Of a DNA stretch of 64,000 nt, positions 17,095 to 26,673 are shown piece by piece. Within the stretch, counting starts at the first letter, position 1. Each line of letters starts with the position of its first letter. The stretch is from Janthinobacterium psychrotolerans (lineage in GTDB: Bacteria; Pseudomonadota; Gammaproteobacteria; Burkholderiales; Burkholderiaceae_D). Under the pieces are notes generated by a model. The model searched no databases. It worked only from the letters and a program-made list of their open reading frames with translations, and had not been told where the DNA came from. Both the position numbers and the translations under genes were made by a program. The DNA lies in NCBI RefSeq assembly GCF_001677885.1, contig NZ_LOCQ01000053.1, forward strand, positions 124,001 through 188,000, read 5' to 3'.

Positions 17095-17550
17095 ATGCTG
17101 GACAAGATAAGCAAGAAAATCTTGATGGAATTGCAGAGCGATGGACGCATCAGCAACGTCGAGCTGGCCGCGCGCGTGAACCTGTCGCCGGCCGCCTGTC
17201 TCGAGCGCGTGCGCAAGCTGCACGAATCGGGCTACATCATGGGCTATACGGCGCAGTTGAATCCGCAGCTGCTCGATGTGTCGCTGCTGGTGTTTATCGA
17301 AGTCGTGCTCGACCGCACCACACCGGAAGTGTTCGACGCCTTCAAGCATAGCGTACAAATCATTCCAGAGGTACTGGAATGTCATATGGTCGCTGGCGGT
17401 TTCGATTACCTGGTCAAGGCGCGCGTCAAAGACATGGCGGCCTACCGCGAATTCCTTGGCAAGACCCTGCTGCAAAAAGGCGTGCGTGAAACCCACACTT
17501 ATGCGGTGATGGAAGAAGTCAAAAATACCACCAAATTGCCGATCAAATGA
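17095..17550 (+). CDS. putR: Lrp/AsnC-family regulator, probable proline-utilisation regulator PutR
   Basis: A 151-residue leucine-responsive-type regulator. The N-terminal helix-turn-helix (residues 1-60, ISNVELAARVNLSPAACLERVRKL) is followed by the RAM ligand-binding domain (LLVFIEVVL to about 145). ATG 17095 is chosen over an in-frame upstream start because GGGGAG precedes it and MLDKISKKIL is the family N-terminus. Its divergent position next to putA is the classical PutR arrangement, in which the regulator activates putA in response to proline. That role is inferred from context. Confidence 0.88.
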   Translation: MLDKISKKILMELQSDGRISNVELAARVNLSPAACLERVRKLHESGYIMGYTAQLNPQLLDVSLLVFIEVVLDRTTPEVFDAFKHSVQIIPEVLECHMVAGGFDYLVKARVKDMAAYREFLGKTLLQKGVRETHTYAVMEEVKNTTKLPIK

Positions 17551-17753
17551 CCCCGGTGCCACCTTGCGGTTTTTCCGATTGAGCTAAGCGGATAAATGTT
17601 GTAGGGTGGAACTACAAATCTGCCATCCGGCAGCCGCCTGACACGACGCGCAGACGTCGGGATCAAGGTGCGGTGCGTGCAATCGTGCATGCCCGCATCC
17701 GGCTGCGGCCTGCCCTGCCTGGGGCCGGCACGGATTCTCGCAGCGGGGGACCA

Positions 17754-19313
17754 ATGAAGCAGTTGCCGCACCAGCTGGTACGTTTCTTTCTATTCACGCT
17801 CGCCGCCATCGTGCTGGCCTGTTGCCTGGTATTCCTGCTGCAGCTGGCAGGCGCCGCTTCTGCCTATCTGATCGCCGTGCTGGCCGCCATCATCGGCGCC
17901 GCGCTGGCGGCCGTGGCCAGCCGCAGCCAGGGCGAGGCTGGCCTGCACGGGTTTGCCGACACGGTCGGGCGCGCCATCGACGCCATCATGATTGGCGCGG
18001 CGGAAACCTCGTACTTTGTCGATTCCGTCAAAAAGAAGGTCGACCTGGACGTGCAGACGGCCAGCGATATCGCCGACAGTTCCGAACAGAATGCGCGCAC
18101 CACGGAAAAAATCGCGGCGAACGCCGAGCGGGCCGCCACCGTGGCCGCCGGCGTGCGGGTCGAAAGCGTGGCGGCGCGCGCCGAACTCGACCAGGGTTTG
18201 CAGCGCGTCAACCGCGCGCGCGAAGATGCGCAGGCGGCGTCGAGCGCCATGCTCAGCCTGCAAGACAAATCAAAACGCATCACCGGCTTTACGGAAGCGA
18301 TCTCCGATATTTCCGCACGCACCAATCTGCTGGCGCTGAACGCCGCCATCGAAGCGGCGCGCGCTGGCGAACACGGCCGCGGCTTTGCGGTGGTGGCCGG
18401 CGAAGTGCGGCAACTGGCGCAGCGCACCAAGGAAGCCAGTGACGAGATCAGCGTGATGGTGCGCGAAATCAATGAGCAGTCGGAAAAAGCCGCGCATGGC
18501 ATGCAATCCCTGGCCGAAGGCGTGACCGAAGCGGCGCGCAATGTGGAAAGCGTGCATGGCTCCTTGCGCCATATCGAGGAGTCGTCGGGCGTGTCGGAAG
18601 ACGAGATCGGCCAGATCGCGCGCGCCTCGCGCGAACATGTGGACACCACGCAAGTGATTGCCGACGCCATCGTGCAGATCCGCGACAGCATGCTGTCGAC
18701 CAATACCGAATTGCCGCGCGCTGCGCAGTCGGCGATGGCGCTGGCCGAGCGCGCCGAAGTGATCGCCAGCGCGCTGGGCGAGTCGACCGTGTCCACGCCG
18801 CACGATGAAATCCGCGTCGCCGCCCAGCGTGCCGCGCGCGAAGTGGGCAAGCTGTTCGAGCAGGCGATTGCCAGCGGGCGCATCACGCGCGAAGCGCTGT
18901 TCGACCGCCACTATCAACCGATACCGAACACCAATCCGCCCAAGCATACGACCCGGTTCGACGCCTTTACCGACAAGGTCCTGCCGGACCTGCAGGAAGC
19001 CGTGCTGGCCGCCCTGCCCCAGCTGGCGTATGCGGGCGCGGTCGACACAAATGGCTATTTTCCGACCCACAACAAGAAATTCTCGCAGCCGCTGACAGGC
19101 GACTACGAGCACGATATCGTGCACAACCGTACCAAGCGCATTTTCAGTGACCGTACCGGGTCGCGCTGCGGCAGCAACACGCGGCCGTTTTTATTGCAGA
19201 CATATAAAAGGGATACGGGCGAGGTCATGCATGACCTGTCGGCGCCCATCTATGTAGACGGCAAGCACTGGGGCGGTTTCCGGGTCGGCTACCGCTCCAG
19301 CACGCCCACATAA
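17754..19313 (+). CDS. Methyl-accepting chemotaxis protein with C-terminal sensor-like domain
   Basis: A 519-residue receptor. Two closely spaced transmembrane helices (about residues 11-31 and 36-55) leave almost no periplasmic domain. The conserved signalling hairpin ([16 protein letters not shown]...[10 protein letters not shown]) is near residues 190-220. A domain from about 370 to the end ([18 protein letters not shown], then [20 protein letters not shown]) resembles the distal part of Cache sensors but lies on the cytoplasmic side. ATG 17754 is used because the upstream 27 codons of open frame look non-coding and AGCGGGGGA precedes it. It probably senses an internal ligand or redox/energy state. 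No chemotaxis genes are nearby. Confidence 0.85.
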   Translation: MKQLPHQLVRFFLFTLAAIVLACCLVFLLQLAGAASAYLIAVLAAIIGAALAAVASRSQGEAGLHGFADTVGRAIDAIMIGAAETSYFVDSVKKKVDLDVQTASDIADSSEQNARTTEKIAANAERAATVAAGVRVESVAARAELDQGLQRVNRAREDAQAASSAMLSLQDKSKRITGFTEAISDISARTNLLALNAAIEAARAGEHGRGFAVVAGEVRQLAQRTKEASDEISVMVREINEQSEKAAHGMQSLAEGVTEAARNVESVHGSLRHIEESSGVSEDEIGQIARASREHVDTTQVIADAIVQIRDSMLSTNTELPRAAQSAMALAERAEVIASALGESTVSTPHDEIRVAAQRAAREVGKLFEQAIASGRITREALFDRHYQPIPNTNPPKHTTRFDAFTDKVLPDLQEAVLAALPQLAYAGAVDTNGYFPTHNKKFSQPLTGDYEHDIVHNRTKRIFSDRTGSRCGSNTRPFLLQTYKRDTGEVMHDLSAPIYVDGKHWGGFRVGYRSSTPT

Positions 19314-19383
19314 AGTACTGAAAGAAGTGTAGCGAGCGGAAGGGAGAGGTAGCCGAGAAGCGCAGTAGCTTCTGTCTGTACGT

Positions 19384-20364
19384 TTAATCGACGTGGGGTT
19401 TGGCGGTAACGCCACCGCCGGCTGCCGTGGCCGAGCGCAACACCGGCGTATTCATGCCTTCGAGGTGGTTGCGCAGCCATTTGTGAGCCGGGCTGCGCGC
19501 GTCGCGTTCGTGCCACAGCATGTCGAGGTGGACCGCCGGCAAGGTCAATGGCAGGTCCTTGTACAGCAGCGATTCGGTCATGCCGGTCGAGGCGATCAGG
19601 TGGCGCGGCAAGACCGTGATCAGGTCCGAGTTGGCCACCACGCGGCCGGCCGTGAAGAACTGGTTGACGGTCAGTAAAATGCGCCGCTCGCGGTGGATCT
19701 GCGACAGTGCTTCGTCGATCAGGCCGTGGGCGCGGCCGGAAAAACTCACCAGCAGGTGGTTCGCCGCGCAATAGTTATCAAGCGTCAGTTCCTGGTTGGC
19801 CAGCGGATGGCCGCGCCGCATCACGCACACATATTTGCCGGAATACAGGCGCTCGTGGCGGATCGGCGAGCCCGTTTCGCTCGACAATTGCGCCGCCACG
19901 CCGGGAAAGAAACCGACCGCCAGGTCGATGTCGCCGCGCAGCAACATCGGCCGCGGTTCGCGCGTGGTGAGCGGCATCATGCGCACATTGACGCCCGGCG
20001 CCTCGCGCTCGATCGAGCGCATCAGGGACGGCAGCCAGAACGCGGCGGTGGCGTCGGCCATCGCCATGCGGAAGGTGGCATGGGTTTTCGACACATCGAA
20101 GGTTTCCGGCGTCACCGCCGCTTCCAGGCTGGCCAGCGCCGAGCGCACGGACGGCCACAGCGCTTCTGCGCGCGGTGTCGGTTTCACGCCATACGCCGTG
20201 CGGATCAGCAACTCGTCGCCGAGGCTTTCGCGCAGGCGCTTGATGGCGTTCGAGACCGCCGGCTGGGTCATTGCCAGATGGCCGGCCGCGCGCGTCAGGT
20301 TTTGCTCCGTCATGACGGCGTCGAAAACGCGCAGCAAGTTCAGATCCAGCGTCAGAAAACTCAT
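19384..20364 (-). CDS. LysR-family transcriptional regulator
   Basis: A 326-residue LysR protein. The N-terminal winged helix (LNLLRVFDAVMTEQNLTRAAGHLAMTQPAVSNAIKRLR) spans residues 7-65, and a periplasmic-binding-like effector domain covers about 95-305. The sequence resembles the NodD/PcpR-like branch, but no target can be named. It is divergent from a small membrane-protein gene at 20560. A perfect 10-bp inverted repeat (20401-20446) lies just upstream of its start and is a plausible binding or structural element. Confidence 0.9.
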   Translation of the reverse strand: MSFLTLDLNLLRVFDAVMTEQNLTRAAGHLAMTQPAVSNAIKRLRESLGDELLIRTAYGVKPTPRAEALWPSVRSALASLEAAVTPETFDVSKTHATFRMAMADATAAFWLPSLMRSIEREAPGVNVRMMPLTTREPRPMLLRGDIDLAVGFFPGVAAQLSSETGSPIRHERLYSGKYVCVMRRGHPLANQELTLDNYCAANHLLVSFSGRAHGLIDEALSQIHRERRILLTVNQFFTAGRVVANSDLITVLPRHLIASTGMTESLLYKDLPLTLPAVHLDMLWHERDARSPAHKWLRNHLEGMNTPVLRSATAAGGGVTAKPHVD

Positions 20365-20400
20365 GGAAAGTCCAAGGTAAAGTTGAATTCAGTTAAATTA

Positions 20401-20446
20401 TTTACCAGTGTAAACCGCGCAGGGCCCGATTGATTTCACTGGTAAA
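20401..20446. promoter_or_regulatory. Inverted repeat upstream of the LysR gene
   Basis: TTTACCAGTG (20401-20410) and CACTGGTAAA (20437-20446) form a perfect 10-bp inverted repeat with 26 bp between, in the AT-rich gap between the divergent LysR and small membrane-protein genes. It could be an operator or a hairpin in either leader. Confidence 0.5.
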
Positions 20447-20559
20447 AAAATATTACAGTTTCCATTCATGATTCATATAATTGGTATCAGTAAATGGAAT
20501 TAGATTTATATGTTGCACTGCACTATAGTACTGCCAAATTCTATAATGCACTGGAAATC

Positions 20560-20781
20560 ATGTCTACCTTCGCTACCGCCCTGTACGCAGTATCCGCACC
20601 CGTACTGGACATTCCCTTTATTACCGTCGTGCAAGTGCTGCTGGCGCTGGTGGCCGCAGGCGCTTTCGTGATGATATTCAGGCCCTTGCTGGTCGGTATT
20701 GCCCGCGCCCTGGTGCTGGTGGTGCGTCCCAAGCTGAGCCGTGAACAGCGCCTCGCGCGCGAGCTGGCCGCGCGCGCGTAA
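20560..20781 (+). CDS. Small single-pass membrane protein of unknown function
   Basis: A 73-residue protein starting MSTFATALYAVSAP. It has one strong hydrophobic helix (about residues 17-45) followed by a basic, Arg-rich C-terminal tail (RPKLSREQRLARELAARA), so the tail is probably cytoplasmic. An in-frame upstream ATG at 20494 exists, but that extension lies in AT-rich promoter-like DNA; ATG 20560 has GGAAA before it. I do not recognise a family. It is followed by a strong terminator, so it is a single-gene transcript. Confidence 0.65.
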   Translation: MSTFATALYAVSAPVLDIPFITVVQVLLALVAAGAFVMIFRPLLVGIARALVLVVRPKLSREQRLARELAARA

Positions 20782-20803
20782 AACGCGCACGTAACAAGAT
20801 GAA

Positions 20804-20828
20804 GCCGGTGATTGCACCGGCTTTTTTT
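20804..20828 (+). terminator. Intrinsic terminator
   Basis: GCCGGTG-ATTG-CACCGGC followed by seven T ends the small membrane-protein transcript 22 bp past its stop. Confidence 0.95.
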
Positions 20829-20852
20829 ACGTCTTTGTTTTGAGGTAACAAT

Positions 20853-20934
20853 GGTGTCGGATTACGCGCTCGCGCGCTAATCCGACCTACCAGGCTGCGT
20901 AGGTCGGATTAGCGCTTGTGCGTAATCCGACACC
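20853..20934. repeat. REP/BIME-like palindromic element
   Basis: The outer arms GGTGTCGGATTACGC and GCGTAATCCGACACC enclose inner arms TAATCCGACCTAC and GTAGGTCGGATTA. This makes two hairpin units in inverted orientation with GC-rich tips. The same GTCGGATTACGCG / TAATCCGACCTAC words recur near 44.8-44.9 and 62.35 kb. It lies between a terminator and the 3' end of a leftward gene, a usual place for REP elements. Confidence 0.85.
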
Positions 20935-20955
20935 GCCCGGGACGCCAATATATTG

Positions 20956-21549
20956 TTACGTCACCTCGCCCAGCAAATGGGCGCGCAATTGCGTGTCGGC
21001 CGGATGGGCGCCGATCCAGATCTTCAGCAGCGCATTATAGAAAGCCAGGTCAGGCACTTTGTCGCCCAGCTGCTTGCCGTTCAGGCGGCACAAGGTGCCC
21101 TCCTCGGGCAGCCAGTCCACCGTCAGCATGTCGCCCTTCTTCAACCCAGGCACCATTTCGAACATGGCGCCCAGCTGCATCGTCTGGCTCAGCAGGCGCG
21201 TGCGGTCGGCCTGGTCGGACGTCCGGTTCAGCCCTTCCATGAAGGACTTGCCCAGGTCGTCGGAGCTGATGTCGCGCAGCATGACGATTTCCAGCCGGCG
21301 CGGACCGGGCAGCGCCAGGATGTCGGTCAATTGGGTTTTCTTTTCCGGCAGGTACAGCGCAATCGTGTAGACCTTGAAGATCAGTTTGTAGCGCACGCCG
21401 GCGCCATTGAGTTTCAAGGCCTGGTTTGCCAGTTGCACCGTGTCGTCGAGCTTGACGCCGCCCACATCGACCGCCAGCGCCGGCTGCGCCAGAGCAAAAC
21501 AGATGCTGGCGGCGGCCAGCGCGCGGCCGAATCGGAAATTGCGGTGCAT
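20956..21549 (-). CDS. Chalcone isomerase-like exported protein
   Basis: A 197-residue protein with a signal peptide (FGRALAAASICFALAQPALA, cleavage about residue 26) followed by a domain of the bacterial chalcone-isomerase-like family: GVRYKLIFKVYTIALYLPEK, then DISSDDLGKSFMEGLNRT. Bacterial members are periplasmic and their reaction is not established; true flavonoid chemistry should not be assumed. ATG 21549 is used; the longer open frame from 21669 overlaps the ferredoxin gene and lacks a signal-peptide-like start. It is the last of four leftward genes (rsmD, coaD, ferredoxin, this). Confidence 0.8.
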   Translation of the reverse strand: MHRNFRFGRALAAASICFALAQPALAVDVGGVKLDDTVQLANQALKLNGAGVRYKLIFKVYTIALYLPEKKTQLTDILALPGPRRLEIVMLRDISSDDLGKSFMEGLNRTSDQADRTRLLSQTMQLGAMFEMVPGLKKGDMLTVDWLPEEGTLCRLNGKQLGDKVPDLAFYNALLKIWIGAHPADTQLRAHLLGEVT

Positions 21550-21631
21550 GGTCTGCCTTTTGTGGTGGGGGTATCCACAGTGTAGAGCAGATGCGGGAAG
21601 AGGGCCGCGCAGCTTGGCGGCCAGGAACATC

Positions 21632-21895
21632 TTAGTTTTTGACGGGCAATTCGGCCTGCAGGCGCTCATACTTGGCCTTCAGCTGCTCCGGGCTTTCAAT
21701 CCAGGCAGGATTGAGCGGAATGCAGCTGACCGGGCACACTTGCTGGCATTGCGGCTCGTCGAAGTGGCCCACGCATTCGGTGCATTTGTTCGGGTCGATT
21801 TCGTAGATTTCGGCGCCCATGTAGATCGCGTCATTCGGGCACTCGGGCTCGCAGATATCGCAATTGATGCATTCGTCGGTGATCAGTAGTGCCAT
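21632..21895 (-). CDS. YfhL-type 2[4Fe-4S] ferredoxin
   Basis: An 87-residue dicluster ferredoxin. The first cluster motif is C9-x2-C12-x2-C15-x3-C19-P. The second set, C38-x2-C41-x8-C50-x3-C54-P-x2-S-C58, contains the GHFDEPQCQQVCPVSC stretch with the long inter-Cys insertion of the YfhL/Alvin ferredoxin group. It acts as a low-potential electron carrier in the cytoplasm; the partner is unknown. It lies 15 bp after coaD on the same strand and is probably cotranscribed. Confidence 0.93.
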   Translation of the reverse strand: MALLITDECINCDICEPECPNDAIYMGAEIYEIDPNKCTECVGHFDEPQCQQVCPVSCIPLNPAWIESPEQLKAKYERLQAELPVKN

Positions 21896-21910
21896 GATGT
21901 TTACTCTTGC

Positions 21911-22444
<534 letters not shown>

Positions 22445-22508
22445 TTATGCCTGAAATTGGGGCGTCGCCTTGGGCTGGCCGGCTTTTTTGCCTAAATTAT
22501 GAGCAGAT

Positions 22509-23168
22509 TCAAGCAGTAGTGACTACTTTGTTGTAAGTTAGCAAATGATAATAAACTGTTCCTGCTTTATCGGCGCGGATGACTTCCCACGGCGCCATCC
22601 AGTCCGGCTTGCCTTGTTCGCTGTTTTCATCGAATACCATCGCCATTCCCGATTCCGCATAGACGATGCCACCCTCTTTGAGCAGATTGGCGCATAGCGG
22701 CAGTACCTTGGCCAGGAAATCTTGCTGGTAAGGCGGATCGAGGAAGATCAGGTCGAAACGCTGGCCGCGCGCCGCCAGGCCTTGCGCCGTCAGCAGCGCG
22801 TCGCCGCGCAGCAGCTGCACGTTGTCTGCGCGCAGCTTGGTCTTGTTGTCTTCGAGCTGGCGGATCACCGGCGTATGCGTGTCGACCATGGTGACGGCGG
22901 CCGCGCCGCGGCTGGCCGCCTCGAAGCCGAGCGCGCCGCTGCCGGCGAACAGGTCCAGCACCTGGGCGTTGGCCCAGTCGCCGTCGCGCAGGTGGTTGAT
23001 CCAGTTAAATACCGTTTCGCGCACGCGGTCCGGCGTCGGGCGCAAGCCCAGCGCCTGCAGCACGGGCAAGACGGAGCGCTTCCATTGCCCGCCGATAATG
23101 CGCACCTGGTTCGGTGGCGGCGCGTGGTGGACGGGGACTTTGGCCGGCTTCTTGATCTTCTTTTGCAT
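22509..23168 (-). CDS. rsmD: 16S rRNA (guanine966-N2)-methyltransferase RsmD
   Basis: A 219-residue methyltransferase modifying G966 of 16S rRNA with S-adenosylmethionine. The family blocks VRIIGGQWKRSVLPV and LRPTPDRVRETVFNW lead into the SAM-binding VLDLFAGSGALGFEAASRGA. The catalytic motif DPPY lies in FDLIFLDPPYQ. ATG 23168, preceded by GAAGAAG, is preferred; an ATG ten codons upstream (23198) is also open. The short lysine-rich N-terminus is typical of beta-proteobacterial members. Confidence 0.95.
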   Translation of the reverse strand: MQKKIKKPAKVPVHHAPPPNQVRIIGGQWKRSVLPVLQALGLRPTPDRVRETVFNWINHLRDGDWANAQVLDLFAGSGALGFEAASRGAAAVTMVDTHTPVIRQLEDNKTKLRADNVQLLRGDALLTAQGLAARGQRFDLIFLDPPYQQDFLAKVLPLCANLLKEGGIVYAESGMAMVFDENSEQGKPDWMAPWEVIRADKAGTVYYHLLTYNKVVTTA

Positions 23169-23237
23169 GAGAAACTTCTTCAATTCGATGGCGGCCACTA
23201 TAGCATATGGCCCCTCGACGCCCTTGTGGCCCTGCTC

Positions 23238-24134
23238 TTACTTCGGCTGCGTCGCCAGCGAATTGAAGTCGTCGATCCAGCCCTGCATGCGCTTGACGGC
23301 ATGGGCTTTTTGCGCCGGCGTGGCGATCTTGATGACGGTCAAAATCATCTGCGCCGTGCTGTTTTCAAACGCATCGAAAAACGCCTTGCGATCGGAGTGT
23401 TCCAGCCGATCGAAACTGTCCTTGATCAGGGTATTGATCAGGGCCACGGTGGCTTCCTTGCCCAGCTTTTCGTTCTGCACCTTTTGCACCAGGGCCAGCA
23501 CATTGCGCTGGCGGCGCGAGCGCTCGTCGAGCCAGATTTCATTGTCCAGGGGACGCGCATCGGACGCCTTGCGGATGAGGGCTTCCTGCTCGCTGCTGAA
23601 ACTGCCGAACCACAGCTCGAACTGCTCCATCGACTTTTTGTAGCGCAATTGCTGGCGTTTTTCCTGGTCGCCGGACAGGAATTTCTTGCGGTAGTCGTCA
23701 TTGTTCGACTTGAACTTCTTTTCCATCTGCGCGATCTGTTCGGGTTTGAGCGAGCGCGCCAGGTCGGCCAGGTCGGGCGCCGCTTTCAGCAGCAGCGACT
23801 GGGTGCGCGATTTGATCTCGCTGTAGTCGGCCATCAGGTCGGCCTGGGTGGGATTGCCTTGTACCTGTTTCTGGCCTTTGCGCAGGATTTCGACGTAATC
23901 GCGCAACTGTGTCTTGCGATGCCAGTCAAACAGTTTGTCGATATCTTCGCGCACCCAGCCCTTCTGGTCGCGGTCCAGGTCGACATAGGCGTTGAGCCAC
24001 CAGTACAGCACGGTATCGCCATTGTTGTAGGCCAGGCGCAAGCTGCTGCAGCCGGCCACGACGACCAGCATCAGGGCCAGCAGAACACAAGTAAAGCGCT
24101 GGTGAAGAGGGGCTTGCGTGTTAAACTTTTTCAT
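23238..24134 (-). CDS. Lipoprotein of the DUF6279 type
   Basis: A 298-residue predicted lipoprotein: the signal segment CVLLALMLVVVAGC puts the lipidated Cys near residue 29. The mature part is rich in charged helices (VREDIDKLFDWHRKTQLRDY, then KSMEQFELWFGSFSSEQ) without membrane segments. It resembles a conserved proteobacterial lipoprotein family of unknown role, recognised from its pattern only. It is divergent from glmU with a 29-bp gap, so the promoters overlap the coding starts. Confidence 0.75.
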   Translation of the reverse strand: MKKFNTQAPLHQRFTCVLLALMLVVVAGCSSLRLAYNNGDTVLYWWLNAYVDLDRDQKGWVREDIDKLFDWHRKTQLRDYVEILRKGQKQVQGNPTQADLMADYSEIKSRTQSLLLKAAPDLADLARSLKPEQIAQMEKKFKSNNDDYRKKFLSGDQEKRQQLRYKKSMEQFELWFGSFSSEQEALIRKASDARPLDNEIWLDERSRRQRNVLALVQKVQNEKLGKEATVALINTLIKDSFDRLEHSDRKAFFDAFENSTAQMILTVIKIATPAQKAHAVKRMQGWIDDFNSLATQPK

Positions 24135-24163
24135 ATTCTTAACTTATAAAATAAATACGGACT

Positions 24164-25540
24164 ATGAACGTTGTCATTCTCGCCGCCGGTATGGGGAAAC
24201 GCATGCAGTCGGCACTGCCAAAAGTGCTGCACCCACTGGCTGGCAAGCCGCTGCTGTCGCATGTGATCGATACGGCGCGCACCCTGGCGCCGTCCAAATT
24301 ATGCGTGATTTACGGACATGGGGGCGCAGCGGTGCTGAAACTGCTGGCCGACTACAAGTCCGAGCGGTCGGTGGACATCGCCGCCGCCGAGCAGGCGCAG
24401 CAGCTGGGCACCGGCCACGCCGTGCAGCAGGCGCTGCCCTTGCTGGACGATAACGTTCCCACCCTGATCCTGTACGGCGATGTGCCGCTGACCAGCGGCG
24501 ATTCCTTGCAAAAACTGGTGCAGGCCGCTGGCAATGGCGAGCTGGCGATCCTGACGGTGGTGCAGGACGATCCGTTTGGCCTGGGCCGCATCGTGCGCGA
24601 AAACGGCGCCATCGTGCGCATCGTCGAAGAAAAGGACGCCACGGCCGAGGAACGCGCCATTGGCGAAATCAACAGCGGCATCATGGTCGCGCCGACCGCA
24701 CAGCTGAAGAAATGGCTGTCGGCCCTGTCGAACAACAATGCCCAAGGTGAATACTATCTGACCGACATCGTCGCCCAGGCCGTTGCCGACGGCGTGTCCG
24801 TGACCTCGGCCCACCCCGGCGCCGTGTGGGAAGTGGCCGGCGTGAACAGCAAGGTGCAACTGGCCCAGCTGGAACGCATTCACCAGAACAATATCGCCCA
24901 GGCCCTGCTTGAGCGCGGCGTGACCTTGCTGGACCCGGTCCGCATTGACGTGCGTGGCGAACTGATCTGCGGACGCGACGTCACCATCGATGTCGGCTGC
25001 GTGTTCGAAGGCCGCGTGGAACTGGGCGATGGCGTGCGCGTGGGCGCCAACAATGTGCTGGTCAACGCCAGGATCGCGGCCGGCGCGCACATCAAGCCGT
25101 TCTGCCATATCGAAGAAGCCATCGTCGGCGCCGGTTCGCTGATCGGCCCGTACGCGCGCCTGCGTCCCGGTACCGTGCTGGCCGAGGAAGTACATATCGG
25201 TAACTTCGTCGAAGTCAAGAACAGCCAGGTGGCCGCCAACAGCAAGGCCAATCACCTGGCCTATCTCGGCGACGCCACCATCGGTTCGCGCGTCAATATC
25301 GGCGCCGGCACCATCACCTGCAATTACGATGGCGTCAACAAATCGCGCACCGTAATCGAGGACGACGCCTTTATCGGCAGCGACAGTCATCTGATCGCCC
25401 CGGTCACCGTCGGCAAGGGCGCCACCCTGGGCGCCGGCACCACCTTGTCGAAAGACGCACCGGCTGGCAAGCTGACCATTTCGCGCGCCAAGCAAACCAC
25501 CGTCGAGGGCTGGCATCGCCCGCTCAAGAAGCCGAAGTAA
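24164..25540 (+). CDS. glmU: Bifunctional GlmU: N-acetylglucosamine-1-phosphate uridyltransferase / glucosamine-1-phosphate acetyltransferase
   Basis: A 458-residue enzyme making UDP-GlcNAc for peptidoglycan and lipopolysaccharide. The N-terminal uridyltransferase has [25 protein letters not shown], with the pyrophosphorylase loop near residues 7-25. The C-terminal left-handed beta helix shows hexapeptide repeats from about residue 255, including the acetyltransferase block NFVEVKNS...[11 protein letters not shown]...[13 protein letters not shown] strong terminator follows. glmS, which supplies glucosamine-6-phosphate, lies 1.25 kb further on the same strand. Confidence 0.97.
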   Translation: MNVVILAAGMGKRMQSALPKVLHPLAGKPLLSHVIDTARTLAPSKLCVIYGHGGAAVLKLLADYKSERSVDIAAAEQAQQLGTGHAVQQALPLLDDNVPTLILYGDVPLTSGDSLQKLVQAAGNGELAILTVVQDDPFGLGRIVRENGAIVRIVEEKDATAEERAIGEINSGIMVAPTAQLKKWLSALSNNNAQGEYYLTDIVAQAVADGVSVTSAHPGAVWEVAGVNSKVQLAQLERIHQNNIAQALLERGVTLLDPVRIDVRGELICGRDVTIDVGCVFEGRVELGDGVRVGANNVLVNARIAAGAHIKPFCHIEEAIVGAGSLIGPYARLRPGTVLAEEVHIGNFVEVKNSQVAANSKANHLAYLGDATIGSRVNIGAGTITCNYDGVNKSRTVIEDDAFIGSDSHLIAPVTVGKGATLGAGTTLSKDAPAGKLTISRAKQTTVEGWHRPLKKPK

Positions 25541-25569
25541 GTTCGTTCTCATGCTTGACGGCAGACGAT

Positions 25570-25601
25570 GCCGCCAGCCTTCACGGGCTGGCGGCTTTTT
25601 T
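25570..25601 (+). terminator. Intrinsic terminator of glmU
   Basis: A perfect 10-bp stem GCCGCCAGCC/GGCTGGCGGC with a 6-nt loop is followed by six T, 29 bp after the glmU stop. Confidence 0.95.
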
Positions 25602-25615
25602 CATGCTGCCGCGGC

Positions 25616-26143
25616 TGTGGACAAGCTTGTGGACAGCCGGTGGGCAATACGGGGATAAATGGCGGAACGATAGATAGTGTTACTTTTGCAGTGTGGATAA
25701 CCATGTGCACAAGCAGGTAAATCATGCAGGGATAAGCCTGGTATAACTGCTGTAAAAGCTGTGAGGAAGGAGGGATAACTTTTCATCTTCAGTTCGCTTT
25801 GCATCCTGGCGGATCGACGTTTGGCCTTCTTGTTTTGCTGCATCGGTATTGCTTTTACAGCCTGTGGACAAAGCTGTGCGCAAATACGGGATAAGCCAGG
25901 AATAACTTTCAAGTCATTGAATTGGAAGGGTATTATTCATTGCGCTGAACTTTCTTCCTGTGGGTAAGTCTGTGTACAAGCCTGTTGTCAACTGGTGTGC
26001 AAGCAGTGTGCAAGTCGGGATAACTTGTTTTGCACAGTCAATCTGTGGGCTGTTGGCGTGCGCTCGGCGGCCCGCTGCGCCAGCACGCCATTTTTGTGCT
26101 GTGGATAACAATGTGCACAACAGGGATAATAAGTAGGGATAAC
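25616..26143 (+). repeat. Array of five degenerate DnaA-box-like repeat units
   Basis: This gene-free stretch between glmU and the Lrp-type gene repeats a composite word: TGTGG(A/G)(T/C)AA, 2-4 bp, TGTGCACAA or a variant, then GGGATAA. Leading boxes are TGTGGACAA 25616, TGTGGATAA 25692, TGTGGACAA 25863, TGTGGGTAA 25959 and TGTGGATAA 26100. Second boxes include TGTGCACAA 25704, TGTGCGCAA 25875, TGTGTACAA 25971 and TGTGCACAA 26112. GGGATAA words follow near 25653, 25729, 25888, 26018, 26123 and 26136. All face the same way. TGTGGATAA is the exact DnaA box reversed. No trio run like those at 11-12.3 kb is seen. Function is unknown; DnaA titration, an accessory origin or regulation are possible. 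Confidence 0.7.
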
Positions 26144-26160
26144 TCGCTGGCGATCCCATC

Positions 26161-26634
26161 TCAGACGGCAAGCCGCGTCTCGAACTTGCTGCGGAAGGTG
26201 GAAAAATAGCTTTTCACATTGCGCACATTGGCATGCGCTGTAAACAGGCTGTGCGCCAGCGCATGATAGGCCGGCATGTCGGCCACCTGCACGATCAGCA
26301 CGAAATCGGGTCCGGGCGAGACGCGGTAGCATTGCAGCACTGCCGCCTCGGCGGCCACCAGTTGTTCGAACTCGGCCATGCGTTCGGCCGCCTGCACATC
26401 GAGCGTGATCTCGACCACCGCCGTCAGGCTCGGCCCGACCAGTTGCGGCGCGACAATCGCCACCTGCCGCTCGATCACGCCGCTGTCGGTCAAATGCTTG
26501 ACCCGGCGCAGGCAAGTGGGCGCCGAGACGTGCACCAGCCGCGCCAGCTCACTGTTGGTTTGTGATGCATCAACTTGCAAGGCATTCAGGATGCGCCGGT
26601 CGATATCGTCCAGCAGGATGGTGGCAGCACTCAT
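26161..26634 (-). CDS. Lrp/AsnC-family transcriptional regulator
   Basis: A 157-residue regulator with an N-terminal helix-turn-helix (DIDRRILNALQVDASQTNSELARLVHVSAPTCLRRVKHL, residues 9-50) and a C-terminal RAM domain (VVEITLDVQ to about 145). It is divergent from glmS, with a 161-bp AT-rich gap carrying a perfect 11-bp inverted repeat. Control of glmS or of itself is a reasonable guess. Its 3' end abuts the repeat array. Confidence 0.88.
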   Translation of the reverse strand: MSAATILLDDIDRRILNALQVDASQTNSELARLVHVSAPTCLRRVKHLTDSGVIERQVAIVAPQLVGPSLTAVVEITLDVQAAERMAEFEQLVAAEAAVLQCYRVSPGPDFVLIVQVADMPAYHALAHSLFTAHANVRNVKSYFSTFRSKFETRLAV

Positions 26635-26673
26635 AATTTAATGAATTGGCAAAGAAATTTCGATTAAATGAAA

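Noticed and set aside
20494-20559. Longer N-terminus for the small membrane protein
   Set aside because: The extra 22 codons lie in AT-rich promoter-like DNA and have no ribosome-binding site.
25616-26143. CRISPR array
   Set aside because: Repeat units are short, degenerate and unevenly spaced, the spacers are not of uniform length, and no cas genes are present.
25601-26515. Open frames on the minus strand over the repeat array
   Set aside because: The translations are built from the repeat words and lack family features; one is an out-of-frame extension of the Lrp gene.
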